This document shows, in pieces, positions 35,528 through 46,914 of a stretch of DNA of 64,000 nucleotides. The notes under the pieces are model-generated. The model worked only from the letters and a program-made list of their open reading frames with translations. It searched no databases and was not told the DNA's origin. The stretch is taken from the NCBI GenBank assembly GCA_963681505.1, contig OY811973.1, forward strand, positions 14,739,402-14,803,401, given 5' to 3'. Origin of the DNA: Eunapius fragilis (taxonomy: Eukaryota; Porifera; Demospongiae; Spongillida; Spongillidae). Within the stretch, counting starts at the first letter, position 1, and each line of letters opens with the position of its first letter. The position numbers and the translations under genes are program-made.

Positions 35528-35691
35528 CTCCCGACTATCGTGTTCGGCAGAAGGTTAGGTATCAAGCCTATACCGGTATCGAGTGGCCTATACCTGGATT
35601 TGTACCATATGTGGGCTATTATCACATATAGCCTCACACAAGTTACAAATCCAGGAATAGGCGACCTTCCGCCAAACGCGAAGGTCGGGAG
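35528..35691. repeat. 164-bp imperfect foldback inside the Sola-like element
   Basis: The outer arms CTCCCGAC (35528) and GTCGGGAG (35684) pair. The middle arms CCTATACCTGGATTTGTA (about 35587) and TACAAATCCAGGAATAGG (about 35643) pair with one mismatch. The inner arms ATATGTG (35607) and CACATAT (35623) close the stem. The left arm has about 30 extra bases. It could be a nested miniature foldback element or a structural part of the recognition region. The 61-codon frame over it is not a gene. Confidence 0.65.
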
Positions 35692-35717
35692 ACGTTCAAC
35701 TGTACTTGTGATAGCAA

Positions 35718-36259
35718 AGTTATGATAGGCTCACCAAAGTGTTGATAAGCACATTCATGGCTCGTGAATTCAATCATACAGGACAAACATCCTATAAGAC
35801 TCTCTCTTTTCTATATGGCATTTCAATGGAACCCAGTTTCGTCCCGCTGTAGAAGCTACATATAACAGTAGAATACAACCTGCTCTTTCCTATTTTCAAT
35901 GAATAAAAGCTTTAAAAGTGGTCATTTCTATAGGAGCGGCATAATAATGCTACTTTTTTGTGTTTTTTTATCACTGAGCATGCACTAGTCAAGGTCATGG
36001 TATCGCAATATGGCCCTTACAGGGTTGTGTGTGTGTATTTAAAATCATCAGTGCAGCTATAATGGCTACAAAGAGGGATTGCAATGTATACATTTGTGGT
36101 TAAATTATTCACACCTTGTAGCCAATAAACGGAATTAACCTTGAGGGCTAATTATTAATATAAGTGTACAGAGTAATGAAGTAAACAAGTTCCATAGGAT
36201 ATTATGGACTATGAGACATATGTGTCAATAAATCGAGTTGAAGGGGTATAGAATTACCC
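35718..36259 (-). repeat. Right terminal inverted repeat of the Sola-like element, 542 bp
   Basis: Inverse of 32074-32614, ending GAATTACCC directly against AGTG. It lies on the promoter side of the transposase gene. Confidence 0.92.
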
Positions 36260-36263
36260 AGTG
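36260..36263. other. Target-site duplication AGTG (right)
   Basis: AGTG follows the terminus and continues GTATTGGTAGTGG, matching copy 1 from 20915 onward at an offset of 15,345 bp. Confidence 0.9.
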
Positions 36264-39200
36264 GTATTGGTAGTGGTAGTGGTAGTGGGATTGGTTGTGG
36301 TAGTGGTAGTGGTAGTGGGATTGTTAGTAGGATTGGTAGTGGGATTGGTAGTGGGATTGGTAGTGGGATTGTTAGTGGGATTGGTAGTGGGATTGGTAGT
36401 GGGATTGGTAGTGGGATTGGTAGTGGGATTGGTAATGGGATTGGTAGTGGCATCGGTAGAAGTAGTGGTAGTGGTAGTGGGATTTATAGTGGAAATTCTA
36501 GTGGTAGTGGGATTGGTAGGGGAATTGGTAGTGGGATTGGTAGTGGGATTGGTAGTGGGATTGGTAGTGGGATTGGTAGTGGTAGCGGTAGTGGTAGTGG
36601 TAGTGGGATTGGTAGTGGGATTATTAGTGGGATTGGTAATGGGATTGGTAGTGGGATTGGTGGTGGGATTGGTAGTGGGATTGGTAGTGGGATTGGTAGT
36701 GGGATTGGTAGTGGGATTGGTAGTGGGAATGGTAGTAGGATTGGTAGTGGTAGTGGTAGTGGGATTGGTAGTGGAAGAGGTAGTGGTAGTGGTAGTGGGA
36801 TTGGTAGTGGGATTGGTAGTGGTGGAGGTAGTGGTAGTGGTAGTGGGATTGGTAGTGGGATTGGTAGTTGGATTGGTAGTGGGATTGGAAGTGGGATTGG
36901 TAGTGGGATTGGTAGTGGCATCGGTAGAAGTAGTGGTAGTGGTAGTGGGATTTATAGTGGAAATTCTAGTGGTAGTGGGATTGGTAGGGGAATTGGTAGT
37001 GGGATTGGTAGTGGGATTGGTAGTGGGATTGGTGGTGGGATTGGTAGTGGGATTGGTAGTGGGATTGGTAGTGGGATTGGTAGTGGGATTGGTAGTGGGA
37101 TTGGTAGTGGGATTGGTAGTGGGATTGGTGGTGGGATTGGTAGTGGGATTGGTTGTGGGATTGGTAGTGGTTGTGGTAGTGGTAGTGGGATTGGTAGTGG
37201 GATTGGTAGTGGGATTGGTAGTGGGATTGGTAGTGGGATTGGTAGTGGGATTGGTAGTGGGATTGGTAGTGGGATTGGTAGTGGGATTGGTAGTGGGATT
37301 GGTAGTGGGATTGGTAGTGGGATTGGTAGTGGGATTGGTAGTGGGATTGGTAGTGGGATTGGTAGTGGGATTGGTAGTGGGATTGGGAGTGGGATTGGTA
37401 GTGGGATTTGTAGTGGGATTGGTAGTAGGATTGGATATGGGATTGGTAGTGGTATTGGTAGTGGTAGTGGTAGTGGGATTGGTTGTGGTAGTGGTAGTGG
37501 TAGTGGGATTGTTAGTAGGATTGGTAGTGGGATTGGTAGTGGGATTGGTAGTGGGATTGTTAGTGGGATTGGTAGTGGGATTGGTAGTGGGATTGGTAGT
37601 GGGATTGGTTGTGGAATTGGTAGTGGGATTGGTAGTGGGATTGGTAGTGGGATTGGTAGTGGGATTGGTAGTGGGATTGGTAGTGGGATTGGTAGTGGGA
37701 ATGGTAGTGGGATTGGTAGTGGTAGTGGTAGTGGGATTGGTAGTGGTAGAGGTAGTGGTAGTGGTAGTGGGATTGGTAGTGGGATTGGTAGTGGTGGAGG
37801 TAGTGGTAGTGGTAGTGGGATTGGTAGTGGGATTGGTAGTTGGATTGGTAGTGGGATTGGAAGTGGGATTGGTAGTGGGATTGGTAGTGGGATTGGTAGT
37901 GGGATTTGTAGTGGGATTAGTAGTGGCATTGGTAGTGGTAGTGGTAGTGGGATTGTTAGTGGGATTGGTAGTGGGATTGGTAGTGGGATTGGTAGTGGGA
38001 TTGGTAGTGGGATTGGTAGTGGGATTGGTAGTGGGATTGGTAGTGGGATTGGTTGTCGGATTGGTAGTGGTAGTGGTAGTGGTAGTGGGATTGGTAGTGG
38101 GATTGGTAGTGGGATCGGTAGTGGGATTGGTAGTGGGATTGGTAGTGGGATTGGTAGTGGGATTGGTAGTGGGATTGGTAGTGGGATTGGTAGTGGGATT
38201 GGTAGTGGGATTGGTAGTGGGATTGGTAGTGGGATTGGTAGTGGGATTGGTAGTGGGATTGGGAGTGGGATTGGTAGTGGGATTGGTAGTGGGATTGGTA
38301 GTAGGATTGGTTATGGGATTGGTAGTGGTATTGGTAGTGGTAGTGGTAGTGGGATTGGTAGTGGTAGTGGTAGTGGTAGTGGGATTGGTAGTAGGATTGG
38401 TAGTGGGATTGGTAGTGGGATTGGTAGTGGGATTGTTAGTGGGATTGGTAGTGGGATTGGTAGTGGGATTGGTAGTGGGATTGGTTGTGGAATTGGTAGT
38501 GGGATTGGTAGTGGGATTGGTAGTGGGATTGGTAGTGGGATTGGTAGTGGGATTGGCAGTGAGATTGGTAGTGGGATTGGTAGTGGGATTCGTAGTAGGA
38601 TTGGTAGTGGTAGTGGTAGTGGGATTGGTAGTGGTAGGGGTAGTGGTAGTGGTAGTGGGATTGGTAGTGGGATTGGTAGTTGGATTGGTAGTGGGATGGG
38701 TAGTGGGATTGGTAGTGGGATTGGTAGTGGGATTGGTAGTGGGATTGGTAGTGGGATTGGTAGTGGGATTGGTAGTGGGATTGGAAGTGGGATTGGTAGT
38801 GGTAGTGGTAGTGGTAGTGGGATTGGTAGTGGGATTGGTAGTGGGATTGGTAGTGGGATTGGTTGTGGGTTTGGTAGTGGTAGTGGTAGTGGGATTGGTA
38901 GTGGGATTGGTAGTGGGATTGGTAGTGGGATTGGTAGTGGCATCGGAAGAAGTAGTGGTAGTGGTAGTGGGATTGGTAGTGGGATTTATAGTGGAAATTC
39001 TAGTGGTAGTGGGATTGGTAGGGGAATTGGTAGTGGGATTGGTAGTGGGATTGGTAGTGGGATTGGTAGTGGGATAAGTAGTGGGATTGGTAGTGGTAGT
39101 GGTAGTGGGATTGGTAGTGGGATTGGTAGTGGTAGCGGTAGTGGTAGTGGTAGTGGGATTGGTAGTGGGATTATTAGTGGGATTGGTAGTGGGATTGGTA

Positions 39201-41890
39201 GTGGGATTGGTGGTGGGATTGGTAGTGGGATTGGTAGTGGGATTGGTAGTGGGATTGGTAGTGGGATTGGTAGTGGGAATGGTAGTGGGATTGGTAGTGG
39301 TAGTGGTAGTGGGATTGGTAGTGGTAGAGGTAGTGGTAGTGGTAGTGGGATTGGTAGTGGGATTGGTAGTGGTGGAGGTAGTGGTAGTGGTAGTGGGATT
39401 GGTAGTGGGATTGGTAGTTGGATTGCTAGTGGGATTGGAAGTGGGATTGGTAGTGGGATTGGTAGTGGGATTGGTAGTGGGATTGGTAGTGGGATTGGTA
39501 GTGAGATTGGTAGTGGGATTGGTAGTGGGATTGGTAGTGGGATTGGTAGTGGGATTGGTAGAGGGATTGGTAGTGGGATTGATAGTGGGATTGGTAGTGG
39601 GATTGGTAGTGGGATTGGTAGTGGGATTGGTAGTGGGATTGGTAGAAGGATTGGTTATGGGATTGGTAGTGGTATTGGTAGTGGTAGTGGTAGTGGGATT
39701 GGTAGTGGTAGTGGTAGTGGTAGTGGGATTGGTAGTGGGATTGGTAGTGGGATTGGTAGTGGGATTGGTAATGGGATTGTTAGTGGGATTGGTAGTGGGA
39801 TTGGTAGTGGGATTGGTAGTGGGATTGGTAGTGGAATTGGGAGTGGGATTGGTAGTGGGATTGGTAGTGGGATTGGTAGTGGGATTGGTAGTGGGATTGG
39901 CAGTGAGATTGGTAGTGGGATTGGTAGTGGGATTCGTAGTGGGATTGGTAGTGGTAGTGGTAGTGGGATTGGTAGTGGTAGGGGTAGTGGTAGTGGTAGT
40001 GGGATTGGTAGTGGGATTGGTAGTTGGATTGGTAGTGTGATTGGTAGTGGGATTGGTAGTGGGATTGGTAGTGGGATTGGTAGTGGGATTGGTAGTGGGA
40101 TTGGTAGTGGGATTGGTAGTGGGATTGGTAGTGGGATTGGAAGTGGGATTGGTAGTGGTAGAGGTAGTGGTAGTGGGATTGGTAGTGGGATTGGTAGTGG
40201 GATTGGTTGTGGGATTGGTAGTGGTAGTGGTAGTGGTAGTGGGATTGGTAGTGGGATTGGTAGTGGGATTGGTAGTGGGATTGGTAGTGGTAGTGGTAGT
40301 GGGATTGGTAGTGGGATTGGTAGTGGGATTGGTTGTGGGTTTGGTAGTGGTAGTGGTAGTGGGATTGGTAATGGGATTGGTAGTGGGATTGGTAGTGGGA
40401 TTGGTAATGGGATTGGTAGTGGCATCGGTAGAAGTAGTGGTAGTGGTAGTGGGATTGGTAGTGGGATTTATAGTGGAAATTCTAGTGGTAGTGGGATTGG
40501 TAGGGGAATTGGTAGTGGGATTGGTAGTGGGATTGGTAGTGGGATTGATAGTGGGATAAGTAGTGGGATTGGTAGTGGTAGTGGTAGTGGGATTGGTAGT
40601 GGGATTGGTAGTGGTAGCGGTAGTGGTAGTGGTAGTGGGATTGGTAGTGGGATTATTAGTGGGATTGGTAGTGGGATTGGTAGTGGGATTGGTGTTGGGA
40701 TTGGTAGTGGGATTGATAGTGGGATTGGTAGTGGGATTGGTAGTGGGATTGGTAGTGGGAATGGTAGTGGGATTGGTAGTGGTAGTGGTAGTGGGATTGG
40801 TAGTGGTAGAGGTAGTGGTAGTGGTAGTGGGATTGGTAGTGGGATTGGTAGTGGTGTAGGTGGTGGTAGTGGTAGTGGGATTGGTAGTGGGATTGGTAGT
40901 TGGATTGGTAGTGGGATTGGAAGTGGGATTGGTAGTGGGATTGGTAGTGGGATTGGTAGTGGGATTTGTAGTGGGATTAGCAGTGGCATTGGTAGTGGTA
41001 GTGGTAGTGGGATTGTTAGTGGGATTGGTTGTGGGATTGGTAGTGGGATTGGTAGTGGGATTGGTAGTGGGATTGGTAGTGGGATTGGTAATGGGATTGG
41101 TAGTGGGATTGGTAGTGGGATTGGTAGTGGGATTGGTAGTGGGATTGGTAGTAGGATTGGTAGTGGGATTGGTAGTGGGATTGATAGTGGGATTGGTAGT
41201 GGGATTGGTAGTTGGATTGGTAGTGGTAGTGGTAGTGGGATTGGTAGTGGGATTGGTAGTGGGATTGGTAGTGGGATTGGTAGTTGGATTGGTAGTGGGA
41301 TTGGTAGTGGGATTGGTAGTGGGATTGGTAATGGGATTGGTAGTGGTAGTGGTAGTGGGATTGGTAGTGGTAGTGGTAGTGGTAGTGGTAGTGGGGTTGG
41401 AGGTGGGATTGGTAGTGGGATTGGTAGTGGGATTGGTAGTGGGATTGGTAGTTGGATTGGTAGAGGGATAGGTAGTGGGATTGGTAGTGGGAATGGTAGT
41501 GGGATTGGTAGTGGGATTGGTAGTGGGATTGGTAGTGGGATTGGTAGTGGTAGTGGTAGTGGCAAGTGGGATTGGTAGTGGGATTGGTAGTGGGATTGGT
41601 AGTGGGATTGGTAGTGGTAGGGGTAGTGGTAGTGGTAGTGGGATTGGTAGTGGGATTGGTAGTTGGATTGGTAGTGGGATTGGTAGTGGGATTGGTAGTG
41701 GGATTGGTAGTGGGATTGGTAGTGGGATTGGTAGTGGGATTGGTAGTGGGATTGGTAGTGGTAGTGGTAGTGGGATTGGTAGTGGTAGTGGTAGTGGTAG
41801 TGGGATTGGTAGTGGGATTGGTAGTGGGATTGGTAGAGGGATTGGTAGTGGGATTGTTAGTGGGATTGGTAGTGGGATTGGTAGTGGGAT

Positions 41891-44805
41891 TCGTAATGGG
41901 ATGGTAGTGGGATTGGTAATGGGATTGGTAGTGGGATTGGTAGTGGGATTGGAAGTGGGATTGGTAGTGGGATTGGTAGTGGTACTAGTAGTGGGATTGG
42001 TAGTGGGATTGGTATTGGGATTGGTAGTGGGATTGGTAGTGCGATTGGTAGTGGGATTGGTAGTGGGATTGGTTGTGGGATTGGTAGTGCGATTAATAGA
42101 AGTAGTGGTAGTGGTAGTGGGATTGGTAGTGGGATTTATAGTGGAAATTCTAGTGGTAGTGGGATTGGTAGGGGAATAGGTAGTGGTAGTGGTAGTGGGA
42201 TTGGTAGTGGTAGTGGTAGTGGGATTGGTAGTGGGATTGGTAGTGTGATTGGTAGTGGTACTAGTAGTGGGATTGGTAGTGGGATTGGTATTGGGATTGG
42301 TAGTGGGATTGGTGGTGCGATTGGTAGTGGGATTGGTAGTGGGATTGGTTGTGGGATTGGTAGTGGGATTAATAGAAGTAGTGGTAGTGGTAGTGGGATT
42401 GGTAGTGGGATTTATAGTGGAAATTCTAGTGGTAGTGGGATTGGTAGGGGAATAGGTAGTGGTAGTGGTAGTGGGATTGGTAGTGGTAGTGGTAGTGGGA
42501 TTGGTAGTGGGATTGGTAGTGGTAGTGGTAGTGGGATTGGTAGTGGGATTGGTAGTGGGATTGTTAGTGGGATTGGTAGTGGGATTGGTAGAAGTAGTGG
42601 TTGTGGTAGTGGGATTGGTAGTGGGATTTATAGTGGAAATTCTAGTGGTAGTGGGATTGGTAGGGGAATTGGTAGTGGTAGTGGTAGTGGGATTGGTAGT
42701 GGTAGTGGTAGTGGGATTGGTAGTGGGATTGGTAGTGGTAGTGGTAGTGGGAATGATAGTGGGATTGGTAGTGGTAGTGGTAGTGGGATTGTTAGTGGGA
42801 TTGGTAGTGGGATTGGTAGTGGGATTGGTAGTGGGATTGGTAGTGGGATTGATAGTGGGATTGGTAGTGGGATTGGTAGTGGTAGTGGTAGTGGTAGTGG
42901 GATTGGTAGTGGGATTGGGATTGGTAGCACGATTGGTAGCGGGATTGGTAGTGGGATTGGTAGTGGGATTGGTAGTGGAATTGGTAGTGGGATTGGTAGT
43001 GGGATTGGTAGTGGTAGTGGTAGTGGGATTGGTAGTGGTAGTGGTAGTAGTAGTGGTAGTGGGATTGGTAGTGGGATTGGTAGTGGGATTGGTAGTGGGA
43101 TTGGTAGTGGGATTGGTAGTGGGATTGGTAGTGGGATTGGTAGTGGGATTGGTAGTGGGATTGGTAGTGGGATTTTTAGTGGGATTGGTAGTGGGATTGG
43201 TAGTGGGATTGGTAGTGGGATTGGTAATGGGATTGATAGTGGGATTTGTAGTGGTAGTGGTTGTGGTAGTTGGATTGGTAGTGGGATTGGGATTGGTAGT
43301 GGGATTGGTAGAGGGATTGGTAGTGGGATTGGTAGTGGGATTGGTAGTGGTAGTGGTAGTGGGATTGGTAGTGGTAGTGGTAGTGGTAGTGGGATTGGTA
43401 GTGGGATTGGTAGTCGGATTGGTAGTGTGATTGGTAGTGGGATTGGTAGTGGGATTGGTAGTGGGATTGGTAGTGGGATTGGTAGTGGGATTGGTAGTGG
43501 GATTGGTAGTGGGATTGGTAGTGGGATTGGTAGTGGTAGTGGTAGTGGGATTGGTAGTGGGATTGGTAGTGGGATTGGTAGTGGCATTGGTAGTGGGATT
43601 GGTAGTGGGATTGGTTGTAGGATTGGTAGTGGGATTGGTAGTGGGATTGGTAGTGGGATTGGTAGTGGGATTTGTAGTGGGAATGGTAGTGGGATTGGTA
43701 GTGGTAGTGGTTGTGGGATTGTTAGTGGAATTGGTAATGGGATTGCTAGTGGGATTGGTAGTTTGATTGGTAGTGGGAATAGTAGTGGGATTGGTAGTGG
43801 TAGTGGTAGTGGGATTGGTAGTGGGATTGGTAGTGGGATTGGTAGTGGGATTGGTAGTGGGATTGGTAGTGGGATTGGTAGTGGGATTGGTAGTGGGATT
43901 GGTAATGGGATTGATAGTGGGATCTGTAGTGGTAGTGGTAGTGGTAGTTGGATTGGTAGTGGGATTGGGATTGGTAGTGGGATTGGTAGAGGGATTGGTA
44001 GTGGGATTGGTAGAGGGATTGGTAGGGGGATTGGTAGTGGGATTGGTAGTGGGATTGGTAGTGGTAGTGGTAGTGGGATTGGTAGTGGTAGTGGTAGTGG
44101 TAGTGGGATTGGTAGTGGGATTGGTTGTGGGATTGGTAGTGTGATTGGTAGTGGGATTGGTAGTGGGATTGGTAGTGGGATTGGTAGTGGGATTGGTAGT
44201 GGGATTGGTAGTGGGATTGGTAGTGGGATTGGTAGTGGGAATGGTAGTGGTAGTGGTAGTGGGATTGGTAGTGGGATTGGTTGTGGGATTGGTAGTGGGA
44301 TTGGTAGTGGGATTGGTAGTGTGATTGGAAGTGGGATTGGTAGTGGGATTGGTAGTGGGATTGGTAGTGGGATTGGTAGTGGGATTGGTAGTGGGATTGG
44401 TAGTGGGATTGGTAGTGGGATTGGTAGTGGGATTGGTAGTGGGATTGGTAGTGGTAGTGGTAGAGGTAGTGGGATTGGTAGTGGGATTGTAAATGGTAGT
44501 GGTAGTGGTAGTGGGATTGGTAGTGGGATTGGTTGTGGGATTGGTAGTGGGATTGGTAGTGGGATTGGTAGTGTGATTGGAAGTGGGATTGGTAGTGGGA
44601 TTTGTAGTGGGATTGGTAGTGGGATTGGTAGTGGGATTTGTAGTGGGAATGGTAGTGGGATTGGTAGTGGTAGTGGTTGTGGGATTGTTAGTGGAATTGG
44701 TAATGGGATTGCTAGTGGGATTGGTAGTTTGATTGGTAGTGGGAATAGTAGTGGGATTGGTAGTGGTAGTGGTAGTGGGATTGGTAGTGGGATTGGTAGT
44801 GGGAT
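41891..44805. repeat. 2,915-bp segmental duplication within S12, copy 1
   Basis: The TTCGTAATGGGATGGTAG landmark at about 41890 recurs at about 44805, and the 323-codon repeat frame at 42459-43430 recurs at 45374-46345, both at an offset of 2,915 bp. The second copy runs to about 46.43 kb and then diverges. A further internal repeat at an offset of 966 bp links about 43671 and 44637. Confidence 0.75.
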
Positions 44806-46430
44806 TCGTAATGGGATGGTAGTGGGATTGGTAATGGGATTGGTAGTGGGATTGGTAGTGGGATTGGAAGTGGGATTGGTAGTGGGATTGGTAGTGGTAC
44901 TAGTAGTGGGATTGGTAGTGGGATTGGTATTGGGATTGGTAGTGGGATTGGTAGTGCGATTGGTAGTGGGATTGGTAGTGGGATTGGTTGTGGGATTGGT
45001 AGTGCGATTAATAGAAGTAGTGGTAGTGGTAGTGGGATTGGTAGTGGGATTTATAGTGGAAATTCTAGTGGTAGTGGGATTGGTAGGGGAATAGGTAGTG
45101 GTAGTGGTAGTGGGATTGGTAGTGGTAGTGGTAGTGGGATTGGTAGTGGGATTGGTAGTGGTATTGGTAGTGGTACTAGTAGTGGGATTGGTAGTGGGAT
45201 TGGTATTGGGATTGGTAGTGGGATTGGTAGTGCGATTGGTAGTGGGATTGGTAGTGGGATTGGTTGTGGGATTGGTAGTGGGATTAATAGAAGTAGTGGT
45301 AGTGGTAGTGGGATTGGTAGTGGGATTTATAGTGGAAATTCTAGTGGTAGTGGGATTGGTAGGGGAATAGGTAGTGGTAGTGGTAGTGGGATTAGTAGTG
45401 GTAGTGGTAGTGGGATTGGTAGTGGGATTGGTAGTGGTAGTGGTAGTGGGATTGGTAGTGGGATTGGTAGTGGGATTGTTAGTGGGATTGGTAGTGGGAT
45501 TGGTAGAAGTAGTGGTAGTGGTAGTGGGATTGGTAGTGGGATTTATAGTGGAAATTCTAGTGGTAGTGGGATTGGTAGGGGAATTTGTAGTGGTAGTGGT
45601 AGTGGGATTGGTAGTGGTAGTGGTAGTGGGATTGGTAGTGGGATTGGTAGTGGTAGTGGTAGTGGGAATGATAGTGGGATTGGTAGTGGTAGTGGTAGTG
45701 GGATTGTTAGTGGGATTGGTAGTGGGATTGGTAGTGGGATTGGTAGTGGGATTGGTAGTGGGATTGATAGTGGGATTGGTAGTGGGATTGGTAGTGGTAG
45801 TGGTAGTGGTAGTGGGATTGGTAGTGGGATTGGGATTGGTAGCACGATTGGTAGCGGGATTGGTAGTGGGATTGGTAGTGGGATTGGTAGTGGAATTGGT
45901 AGTGGGATTGGTAGTGGGATTGGTAGTGGTAGTGGTAGTGGGATTGGTAGTGGTAGTGGTAGTAGTAGTGGTAGTGGGATTGGTAGTGGGATTGGTAGTG
46001 GGATTGGTAGTGGGATTGGTAGTGGGATTGGTAGTGGGATTGGTAGTGGGATTGGTAGTGGGATTGGTAGTGGGATTGGTAGTGGGATTGGTAGTGGGAT
46101 TGGTAGTGGGATTGGTAGTGGGATTGGTAGTGGGATTGGTAATGGGATTGATAGTGGGATTTGTAGTGGTAGTGGTTGTGGTAGTTGGATTGGTAGTGGG
46201 ATTGGGATTGGTAGTGGGATTGGTAGAGGGATTGGTAGTGGGATTGGTAGTGGGATTGGTAGTGGTAGTGGTAGTGGGATTGGTAGTGGTAGTGGTAGTG
46301 GTAGTGGGATTGGTAGTGGGATTGGTAGTCGGATTGGTAGTGTGATTGGTAGTGGGATTGGTAGTGGGATTGGTAGTGGGATTGGTAGTGGGATTGGTAG
46401 TGGGATTGGTAGTGGGATTGGTAGTGGGAT
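44806..46430. repeat. 2,915-bp segmental duplication within S12, copy 2 (partial)
   Basis: It matches 41891 onward with few substitutions (for example GAATTTGTAG near 45590 against GAATTGGTAG near 42675). Similarity fades after about 46.43 kb, before the junction with the inverted S62 array. Confidence 0.7.
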
Positions 46431-46914
46431 TTGTAGTGGGATTGGTAGTGGTAGTGGTAGTGGGATTGGTAGTGGGATTGGTAGTGGGATTGGTAGTGGG
46501 ATTGGTAGTGGGATTGGTAGTGGGATTGGAAGTGGGATTGGTAGTGGGATTGGTAGTGGGATTGGTAGTGGGATTGGTAGTGGGATTGGTAGTGGGATTG
46601 GTAGTGGGATTGGTAGTGGGATTGGTAGTGGGATTGGTAGTGGGATTGGTAGTGGGATTGGTAGTGGGATTGGTAGTGGGATTGGTAGTGGGATTGGTAG
46701 TGGGATTGGTAGTGGGATTGGTAGTGGGATTGGTAGTGGTAGTGGTAGAGGTAGTGGGATTGGTAGTGGGATTGTAAATGGTAGTGGTAGTGGTTGTGGG
46801 ATTGGTAGTGGGATTGGTAGTGGAATTGGTAGTGGGATTGGTAGTGGGATTGGTAGTGGGATTGGTAGTGGGATTGCTAGCGGGATTGGTAGTGGGATTG
46901 GTAGTGGTATTGGT

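Larger units (their letters stand above)
32074..36259 (-). mobile_element. Sola-like (probably Sola2) autonomous DNA transposon, 4,186 bp
   Basis: Seen: long terminal inverted repeats (541 and 542 bp) beginning GGGTAATTCTATACCCC, a 4-bp target duplication AGTG, one uninterrupted 757-codon transposase-like gene, and an exact empty site in the paralogous 11.16-kb copy. Subtracting the empty site leaves 4,190 bp, which is the element plus one AGTG. Known: Sola superfamily elements make 4-bp duplications and encode a DDE/D-type transposase with an N-terminal zinc-binding segment. The gene is transcribed toward the left repeat. The intact frame and nearly identical ends suggest a recent, possibly mobile copy. 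The family name is from recall of protein features, not a search. Confidence 0.85.
25434..40777. repeat. 11.16-kb segmental duplication within S12, copy 2 (carries the Sola-like insertion)
   Basis: This copy matches copy 1 at an offset of 11,159/11,155 bp up to 32073. The 4,190 bp made up of the transposon plus its extra target copy separates the two parts. After it the offset is 15,345 bp, dropping to 15,333 between about 38.1 and 40.0 kb because of a 12-bp loss, then returning to 15,345 after a 12-bp gain near 40.02 kb. Beyond about 40.78 kb the sequence instead resembles the region before 14.28 kb. Confidence 0.8.
36264..46914 (-). repeat. 12-bp minisatellite (S12), G-rich strand, part 2
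   Basis: This continues the array interrupted by the Sola-like element, with the same ATTGGTAGTGGG and GGTAGT units. Beyond about 41.9 kb the array has its own variants (GGTACTAGTAGTGG, GGGATTGGGATTGG, GATTAATAGAAG). The last units, including GGATTGCTAGCGGG near 46875, mirror those next to the S62 junction at about 557, so this end is the inverted homologue of the array's start at 531. The open frames are repeat products. Confidence 0.93.

Noticed and set aside
35540-35725. 61-codon plus-strand frame near the right end of the Sola-like element
   Set aside because: It lies across the 164-bp foldback, and its apparent openness comes from that structure. There is no domain.
11455-46914. Telomere-like repeat
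   Set aside because: The unit is GGGATTGGTAGT, not TTAGGG or a known telomeric variant. The array is internal, changes orientation and is flanked by other satellites.
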